Shown here piece after piece: positions 42,548 to 47,850 of a DNA stretch of 47,850 nt (its first letter is position 1; each line of letters starts with the position of its first letter). The position numbers and the translations under genes were made by a program. This stretch comes from JBBDNV01 sp040877415. Its GTDB lineage: Bacteria; Planctomycetota; Planctomycetia; Pirellulales; PALSA-1355. The stretch covers positions 1 to 47,850 of the forward strand of contig JBBDNV010000201.1 of assembly GCA_040877415.1 (NCBI GenBank), written 5' to 3'. Under the pieces are notes generated by a model. That model did not search any database. It was given only the letters and a program-made list of their open reading frames with translations, and was not told the origin of the DNA.

Positions 42548-44704
42548 TCATGGAGATCGCGCCTCGCGCGGCGGCTCGTCGAGCGAGTACGCCGTGATGC
42601 CCATGTTCGAAACCGTGACCAGCTTCCCACGCGCCACGAACATCGATCCGCCCAGCGAATCGAGATCGTCGCCGCGGAAGATTCCCACGATGTCGCCCCT
42701 TGCCTTGTCCACCGCGCACACGCCGCGCGACGTGAACTGGTACAGCCGGTTTTTGGTCACCAGCGGCACGCTCCAGTCGGCCGAGCGCGGCAACCGCGTC
42801 GCCCACACCAACTCTTGCGTTTTCAGGCTGTAGGCCGTCAGTTCCTCGCCTCCCAGGTAGATGCGCTCGTCGTCGGCGCCAACCAGCACCGCGGACTCCG
42901 CCACCGGGCGGTTCCACGCGACTTTCGGCCCGTCGCCGGCGATGCCAAATAGCCGCGACGAGCTCATCCCCTTGCTAAAGATCAATCCGCCGACCACGAG
43001 CGGGCCGCTTACGTCGCACGGCGGCGGCACGTACTCATAGTAGTAACCGGTCGGCGGCGCGGGCGATTCGTACAACACGGCCCAGTCGATATTGCCGTCT
43101 TGCGGGTCGATCATCGCCACCGCCCCGGCGTGCGTGTCGACGTACAACCGATCCTGATTGAGCACGAGCGTGGGCCGCGCCACGCGGCCGTTGTAAATCT
43201 GGTTCTGGTCCACGGCATAGCTGCCGATATTGACCGTTTTTAGCAGTTTGCCATCGGCCGCGTTCAGCACCAATAGCGACAGCTCTCGCCCCTGCCGGTT
43301 GCGCTGTGCGCCGACATAGGCAACGTCGCCCACCTGAGGAGCGTTTTTCCGCGGCGCGCTCGGCGAGATGCTACCCGCGGAAGGCGCCTCGCGCGTGACA
43401 GGGACTTCGATCAGATAGGGCGCGCCCAGAATGCTCCACGAGCTGAGCGAGCGGCGCGAGCTGAAGATTTCCTTGCCGCTGGCCGCGTCGCGAACCGTCA
43501 GCGTGAACGGGCCCTGCTGGCTGGCTTGCTGCGGATCGCGCCCCACGCTCCACGTGCGGTCTCCGTAAACGTTCATCGTGTAGCGCTCCGGAGCCGCGCC
43601 CTGCCGGGCTTGCTGCAAGTTGAGCAGGTGCAGCTTGCCGCTGCGCCACACGAGCTTGCCCGTCTCAAGATCGAACGCCATTTCCACGCCGAACACGTTG
43701 ACGTAAACGCGCCGCTCGTCGGCCGCCGCGGGAATGACGAAATCGTTGGGCCGCGGCCGGCCGTAAATGTCCGCTAACTGGAACGGATTGCCCTGATCCG
43801 TTGCACCGTCGGTGCCCGTGAATCGAAATCGCCACAGCGGCTCGTTCTGCTTGGGCAGGTCAAAGTCGTCCGGAAGCGCGGAGGGAGCGCTCGCGTCGGG
43901 ACCGGCGGCCGACGAGGCGAGCTCAGTAATCTGTTCGCCGGCCGTGACGCGCCGGCCGCCGATTTCGACCTCTTCGCCGGCGTAGCGCTCCCCGACCATC
44001 TGCTCGATTTCGCGGAATTCGGTCCAGCGTCCACCGCGCGCCAGCGCCATGGCCAGCTTGACGAGCGTTTGCGACTTGGGGATTTTGCTGTCGGGACAAT
44101 AAGTGAGAATCGATTGCCAGGTGCCCGCGGCCTGCTCGAAATCGCCGCGTTCGAAATACAAGTCGCCGAGCCGATCGGCCGCGCGGTCGCCCACCGAGCT
44201 GATCGCGTGATTGGCCACGATTGCCGAGAGATTTTCCAGCTCGGCCTTGCCGACCGCATTTGCCCAAAGCCGCGCGGCCTCGGCATCGTAAAACAAACGG
44301 TAGGCGCTCTTTCCGGCGCTGGGCAACTCGGCCAGCAGCCCCCGCACCAGCAGGCCCGAAGGCACTAACACCCCGTCGCCGCGGTCGATAAAGCCTTCGG
44401 TCTTCTTCTCGGAGATGGCCGCCAGCGCCTCGAAGGCTTTGTCCCATTGCTCGTGTTTGACCATCCGCTGGAACTCGTCCAGCGCGTCCTTCACGTTGGC
44501 CGATTGTGTAGGAAGCGTGAAGGCGGAATTGGGCTTGCCGGAACTTGCTGGGGTGGCCGGAAATTGAATCCCGACAGCGGGCTGGGCGCCGGCCGATGGT
44601 GCAAAAATCAGCAGGCACGACCAGGCGACCAACCCGATCGAGAGCCGGCGGATTCGGCCCCGAAGCGCCAATCGGCGATTTCGGCTTTGTGCGACAGCCA
44701 GCAC
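42548..44704 (-). CDS. secreted PQQ-like beta-propeller protein with helical N-terminus
   Basis: This 718-residue protein starts at GTG 44704 with GGAGG 6 bases upstream and has a signal peptide (IGLVAWSCLLIFAPSAGA). The helical N-terminal third carries TPR-like helices (DALDEFQRMVKHEQW; AADRLGDLYFERGDFEQAAGTW). From residue 290 a PQQ/BamB-type propeller follows, with blades such as FDLETGKLVWRSG, LVLNAADGKLLKT and DPQDGNIDWAVLY and a last blade ending CAVDKARGDIVGIF. No quinoprotein dehydrogenase active site is visible, so it is probably a structural or assembly protein. It is first in the long minus-strand series. Confidence 0.9.
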   Translation of the reverse strand: MLAVAQSRNRRLALRGRIRRLSIGLVAWSCLLIFAPSAGAQPAVGIQFPATPASSGKPNSAFTLPTQSANVKDALDEFQRMVKHEQWDKAFEALAAISEKKTEGFIDRGDGVLVPSGLLVRGLLAELPSAGKSAYRLFYDAEAARLWANAVGKAELENLSAIVANHAISSVGDRAADRLGDLYFERGDFEQAAGTWQSILTYCPDSKIPKSQTLVKLAMALARGGRWTEFREIEQMVGERYAGEEVEIGGRRVTAGEQITELASSAAGPDASAPSALPDDFDLPKQNEPLWRFRFTGTDGATDQGNPFQLADIYGRPRPNDFVIPAAADERRVYVNVFGVEMAFDLETGKLVWRSGKLHLLNLQQARQGAAPERYTMNVYGDRTWSVGRDPQQASQQGPFTLTVRDAASGKEIFSSRRSLSSWSILGAPYLIEVPVTREAPSAGSISPSAPRKNAPQVGDVAYVGAQRNRQGRELSLLVLNAADGKLLKTVNIGSYAVDQNQIYNGRVARPTLVLNQDRLYVDTHAGAVAMIDPQDGNIDWAVLYESPAPPTGYYYEYVPPPCDVSGPLVVGGLIFSKGMSSSRLFGIAGDGPKVAWNRPVAESAVLVGADDERIYLGGEELTAYSLKTQELVWATRLPRSADWSVPLVTKNRLYQFTSRGVCAVDKARGDIVGIFRGDDLDSLGGSMFVARGKLVTVSNMGITAYSLDEPPREARSP

Positions 44705-44838
44705 GACGAACCTCCACCCCTAACCATGGCGCTCGGCTTCGCACGCCTAGTCTCTGTTCCGGTTCGGCCGATCCATCGATTAGAACCACTCGAAAGCGAA
44801 ATTGCAAAACAAAAAAATCGCCCGCCGCCGGCCAAATG

Positions 44839-44867
44839 TTGGAAAGAAGGCGCGGGAGTGGTAGAAT
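44839..44867 (+). promoter_or_regulatory. sigma70-like promoter of the DUF1549 gene
   Basis: TTGGAA (44839-44844) and TAGAAT (44862-44867) are 17 bases apart on the plus strand, about 50 bases before the ATG at 44918. Spacing is ideal. The same -10 word is used at 6409. Confidence 0.6.
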
Positions 44868-44917
44868 CGCCGGGGTAGTTCCTGTGATTTCCGGACACGT
44901 CCAGCAGGAGCGGGGAG

Positions 44918-46588
44918 ATGGCGTGCAAGCATGCTCGGCCCAGTCGCACGTCGGGCGGTGCCCGTGCGGTCGCAAAGTGGTGCGTGGCAATCGGCTGCGC
45001 GGCGTGCTTTTCGATTCCCGCGGCGTCACGAGGTGAAGAAACCCCGTGCGCCCCGGCGGCTTTCGAAAAGGACGGACCGCTGGGCGTCGAGGAATTGACG
45101 GCCCGCATCGATGCGGCCCTGGCCGCCGCTTGGGCCCGCGACAACGTGGAACCCGCGCCGCCGGCCGACGATGCGGAATTCTTGCGCCGCGTGTGCCTCG
45201 ACGTCATCGGCAAGATTCCCTCGGTCGCCGAAGTTGAGCAGTTTCTGGCCGACACGTCGGCTGACAAGCGGAAACGCGTCGTCGACGAGCTATTGCGCCG
45301 CGGGGCCCACGCGCAGCATTTTTCCAACACGTGGCGCGGGCTGATGCTGGTCGGGGCGGCCGACAACGTTCAATCGCAGCTCAACACGCCCCAGTTCGAA
45401 ACGTGGCTGCGGCTGCGCTTCGCCGTCAACATGTCCTACGATCGGCTGGTCCGCGAATTGCTGACCGCGCCCGTGGAAGCCGAACAACCCGGCGCGCCCA
45501 ACCAGATGCGCAGCTTCGTGCCCAGCCCGGCGGCTTTCTTTCAGGCCAACGAGCTGAAACGCGAGATGATCGCGGCCAGCACGACGCGCATCTTTTTGGG
45601 AGTGCAGGTGCAATGCGCGCAGTGCCACGACCACCCGTTTTCGCACTGGACGCGGCGGGAGTTCTGGTCGTTGGCCGCGTTTTTCGATGCCGCGCCGGGC
45701 CCCGACGGCGCGAAAAAGGCAACGCTCGGCAGCCCGAACGCCATCCTGATCCCCGACACCGAGATCGTCGTCGAGCCCGCGTTTCTCGACGGATCGGCGC
45801 CGGACTGGAAATCGTCCGGCAACAAGCGCGAGCTGCTTTCGCGCTGGATCACGCAAACCGACAACCCGTTCTTCGCGCGGGCCGCGGTGAATCGGCTGTG
45901 GGATCATTTTCTGGGCCGCGGTTTTGTCGATCCGGTCGACGACCTGGACAAGGCCAATCCGCCGTCGCATCCCGCGCTCTTGGACGAGATGGCCCGGCAG
46001 TTCGCCGCGCACGGCTTCGATTTGAATTACCTGATTCGCGCGATCACGGCCTCGAGGGCCTATCAGCTTTCGAGCCGTGCCGAGAGCGTCGGCGAGGGCG
46101 ACCTCGCGCGGTTTGCGCGCGTGCCGATTCGGCGCATGACGGCCGACCAGCTCTTTGCCAGCATCGTCGAGGCCACCGGCTACCGCCAACAGCGCCGCGC
46201 GATGCGCGGCGGCCAGCCGCTTGTGGATCTGGCCAGCGCGGCCGCCGAGTTTCGCAATCGTTTCGCCGATCAGAGCGTGCCGCGCACCGAGGCGGAAACC
46301 TCGATCCTGCAGGCGCTGGCACTCATGAACGGCAAACTGGTGAGCGACGCCACCGACCTGGAAACGAGCGAAACGCTCGTGGCCGTCGCGGAAGCGCCGT
46401 TCCTCTCGACCCCCCAGCGCGTGGAATCGCTGTTCATGGCCTCGCTGTCGCGCCGCCCGGACCCGGAGGAATTGTCGCGGCTGGCAAGCTACGTCGAGCG
46501 CGGCGGCGCTGCGCAAAACCCCAAGCAAGCGCTGGCCGACGTGTTTTGGGTCCTTTTGAATAGCGCCGAGTTTGCGTTGAATCATTGA
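44918..46588 (+). CDS. DUF1549/DUF1553 protein
   Basis: This 556-residue exported protein has a signal peptide (CVAIGCAACFSIPAASRG) and a DUF1549 domain (FLRRVCLDVIGKIPSVAEVEQFLAD type, residues 85-270) with the CAQCHDHPF motif near residue 230, a CxxCH that could bind heme c or metal. The DUF1553 domain follows: WITQTDNPFFARAAVNRLWD, GRGFVDPVDD, and FVLLNSAEF-like end (here VFWVLLNSAEFALNH). It lacks the extra cytochrome c domain many relatives have. ATG 44918 has AGGAG upstream. It is paired with the DUF1501 gene downstream, the usual planctomycete arrangement. Confidence 0.93.
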   Translation: MACKHARPSRTSGGARAVAKWCVAIGCAACFSIPAASRGEETPCAPAAFEKDGPLGVEELTARIDAALAAAWARDNVEPAPPADDAEFLRRVCLDVIGKIPSVAEVEQFLADTSADKRKRVVDELLRRGAHAQHFSNTWRGLMLVGAADNVQSQLNTPQFETWLRLRFAVNMSYDRLVRELLTAPVEAEQPGAPNQMRSFVPSPAAFFQANELKREMIAASTTRIFLGVQVQCAQCHDHPFSHWTRREFWSLAAFFDAAPGPDGAKKATLGSPNAILIPDTEIVVEPAFLDGSAPDWKSSGNKRELLSRWITQTDNPFFARAAVNRLWDHFLGRGFVDPVDDLDKANPPSHPALLDEMARQFAAHGFDLNYLIRAITASRAYQLSSRAESVGEGDLARFARVPIRRMTADQLFASIVEATGYRQQRRAMRGGQPLVDLASAAAEFRNRFADQSVPRTEAETSILQALALMNGKLVSDATDLETSETLVAVAEAPFLSTPQRVESLFMASLSRRPDPEELSRLASYVERGGAAQNPKQALADVFWVLLNSAEFALNH

Positions 46589-46619
46589 GCGGCGTTGAAT
46601 CATTGAGCGGCGTTGAATC
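46576..46619 (+). repeat. 18-base tandem repeat over the DUF1549 stop codon
   Basis: GTTGAATCATTGAGCGGC occurs twice in a row (46576-46593, 46594-46611) and starts a third time (46612-46618). The first copy contains the last codons and the TGA stop, so the duplication copied the stop codon and its surroundings without altering the protein. Confidence 0.9.
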
Positions 46620-46684
46620 GTCAAAAGCCCGTCATTAATTAGATTTGGGTTCACATCCCCCAATTCAAGCAAAAGGTAGCCGCC

Positions 46685-47850
46685 ATGAGCCGCCGCAAGA
46701 CACCTTGCTCGAGCATGGAACTCTCCCGCCGCGACATGCTGCGCCTGTCGTGGGCCGGCCTGGTAGGCGCTTCGACATTGCCCTGGCTCGAAGCGGCGGC
46801 CCACGGCGAGGCCCGGCAAGCGCCCAAACGCTCCTGCATCTTGTTGTGGATGAACGGCGGGCCCAGCCAGATGGACACGTTCGACTTGAAGCCCGGACAC
46901 GAAAACGGCGGCAGCTTCAAGGAAATCGCCACCAGCGTGCCGGGCATCAAGATCTCCGAACATCTGCCCAAGATCGCGGGGATGCTCGAGCACATGGCGA
47001 TCATCCCCTCGATGAGCACCAAGGAGGGCGACCATGGCCGCGCCACGTACCTGTTGCGAAACGGGTACCTGCCGCGCCCGCCGGTCCGCTATCCGACGCT
47101 CGGCTCTCTGGTGTCCAAGGAATTGGGCGACCCCGAGGCCGAGCTGCCCGGCTTCGTCAGCATCGCGCCGTTTCGGAATTTCAATCCGGCGGCCTACAGC
47201 CCCGGTTTCCTCGGTTCGCGATTCGCGCCCCTGCTGGTGGGCGAAGAGCGCAAAGCGAGCGGTGGTGACGACGCGCCCGACGACGATCTGACCGTGGCCG
47301 ATCTGGCGCCTCCCGAAAGCGTCAGCGGCGAATCGGTCAGCCAGCGGCTCGGGCTGTTGAACTGGCTGAACGACCGGTTCGTCGGCACGCATGCCGGCCC
47401 GCCGGCGATCGGCTACAAGACCGCCTACGACCGGGCCGTGAAGCTGATGCGCAGCGAAGCGGCCAAGGCCTTCGACCTCGACGAGGAACCCGCGAAAGTC
47501 CGCGATGCTTACGGCCGGAACCGATTCGGCCAGGGCTGCCTGTTGGCCCGACGGCTGGTGGAGCGCGGCGTGCCGTTTGTCGAAATCACGCACGGCGGCG
47601 CCGGCTCGATCGGCTGGGACACGCACGCCGACAATTTCGCAACCGTCAAGGAGCTTTCCGGCGTCCTCGATCCGGCCTGGGCCAGCCTGATGACCGAGCT
47701 CGAGTCGCGCGGCCTGCTGGCCTCGACGCTCTTCGTCTGGATGGGCGAGTTCGGCCGCACGCCCAAGATCAATCAAAACACGGGTCGCGATCACTATCCC
47801 AATGCCTGGAGCACCGTGCTGGCCGGCGGCGGCATTCGCGGCGGCCAGGT
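46685..47850 (+). CDS. DUF1501 protein, partial (second of two), cut by window end
   Basis: The frame from ATG 46685 stays open to the end of the window (388 full codons). It has a Tat-type signal (SRRDMLRLSWAG), then SCILLWMNGGPSQMDTFDLKPG, GDHGRATYLLRNGY, GLLNWLNDRFVGTHAG, and EFGRTPKINQNTGRDHYPNAW near the edge, all DUF1501 marks with the likely metal-ligand residues in the last. AAGGTAG precedes the ATG. It follows the DUF1549 gene by 96 bases and is probably co-transcribed. It is only distantly like the DUF1501 gene at 13858. Confidence 0.93.
   Translation, partial: MSRRKTPCSSMELSRRDMLRLSWAGLVGASTLPWLEAAAHGEARQAPKRSCILLWMNGGPSQMDTFDLKPGHENGGSFKEIATSVPGIKISEHLPKIAGMLEHMAIIPSMSTKEGDHGRATYLLRNGYLPRPPVRYPTLGSLVSKELGDPEAELPGFVSIAPFRNFNPAAYSPGFLGSRFAPLLVGEERKASGGDDAPDDDLTVADLAPPESVSGESVSQRLGLLNWLNDRFVGTHAGPPAIGYKTAYDRAVKLMRSEAAKAFDLDEEPAKVRDAYGRNRFGQGCLLARRLVERGVPFVEITHGGAGSIGWDTHADNFATVKELSGVLDPAWASLMTELESRGLLASTLFVWMGEFGRTPKINQNTGRDHYPNAWSTVLAGGGIRGGQ

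Noticed and set aside
45290..47794. An 834-codon open frame on the minus strand.
   Set aside because: It runs antisense over both the DUF1549/DUF1553 and DUF1501 genes, whose motifs are unmistakable.

Overview
The window reads as a piece of a high-GC planctomycete chromosome. The signs are two DUF1501 sulfatase-like proteins, a DUF1549/DUF1553 partner, a large MoxR/VWA membrane cluster, a protein with the phylum-typical FTLRTLL membrane entry, and archaeal-type C1 genes, which occur in Planctomycetes. The order cannot be fixed from the sequence alone. No tRNA, rRNA, CRISPR array or intact transposon was found.

Layout. 1-764: no convincing gene, only repeat-like DNA. 765-4508 (minus): a glycan operon of GT4 glycosyltransferase, an uncharacterised barrel-like protein, a GH130 phosphorylase/glycosidase and a small protein. 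4634-7156: two DUF2294 genes, a patch of small Cys-rich reading frames, and three copies of a structured RNA element of about 115 nt ending in a long hairpin and a U-run. 7251-12166 (minus): a formylmethanofuran dehydrogenase operon fwdD-sORF-fwdB-fwdA-fwdC, followed directly by the orphan C-terminal end of a secreted hydrolase. 12549-15315 (minus): VCBS/FG-GAP protein and DUF1501 protein. 15700-23468: mixed housekeeping and hypothetical genes (autotransporter-like barrel remnant, MOSC, SRAP/YedK, SDF symporter, DUF309, YhcH, PurE, RRM protein). 23702-44704 (minus): a run of 14 genes whose core is MoxR-DUF58-BatA-like-VWA-membrane/coiled-coil proteins, with secreted NPCBM, HEAT-like, PQQ-propeller, SIMPL and prenyltransferase-fold proteins. 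44918-47850 (plus): DUF1549/DUF1553 and a DUF1501 gene cut by the window end.

Main discovery. fwdB is split by a single in-frame TGA at codon 116. The codon lies exactly where the Cys or selenocysteine that binds W/Mo sits in FwdB and formate dehydrogenase (context TSL-TGA-HGPT). A hairpin with a G in its loop begins at the right distance downstream to act as a bacterial SECIS. With the N-terminal Fe-S cysteines, fwdD, and intact FwdA metal ligands, this suggests a bacterial, redox-competent selenoprotein formylmethanofuran dehydrogenase, not the usual bacterial Fhc hydrolase. No formyltransferase gene (ftr/fhcD) lies in the cluster.

Second discovery. The three leader-like elements share a 5' GUCGG, a tetraloop hairpin, a conserved UUAACGAGUAAG-type joint and a terminator whose 5' arm (CCGAC) can pair with the GUCGG. 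This is the layout expected of a transcription-attenuating riboswitch or a repeated small RNA. One copy has a good promoter upstream and lies directly before a DUF2294 gene.
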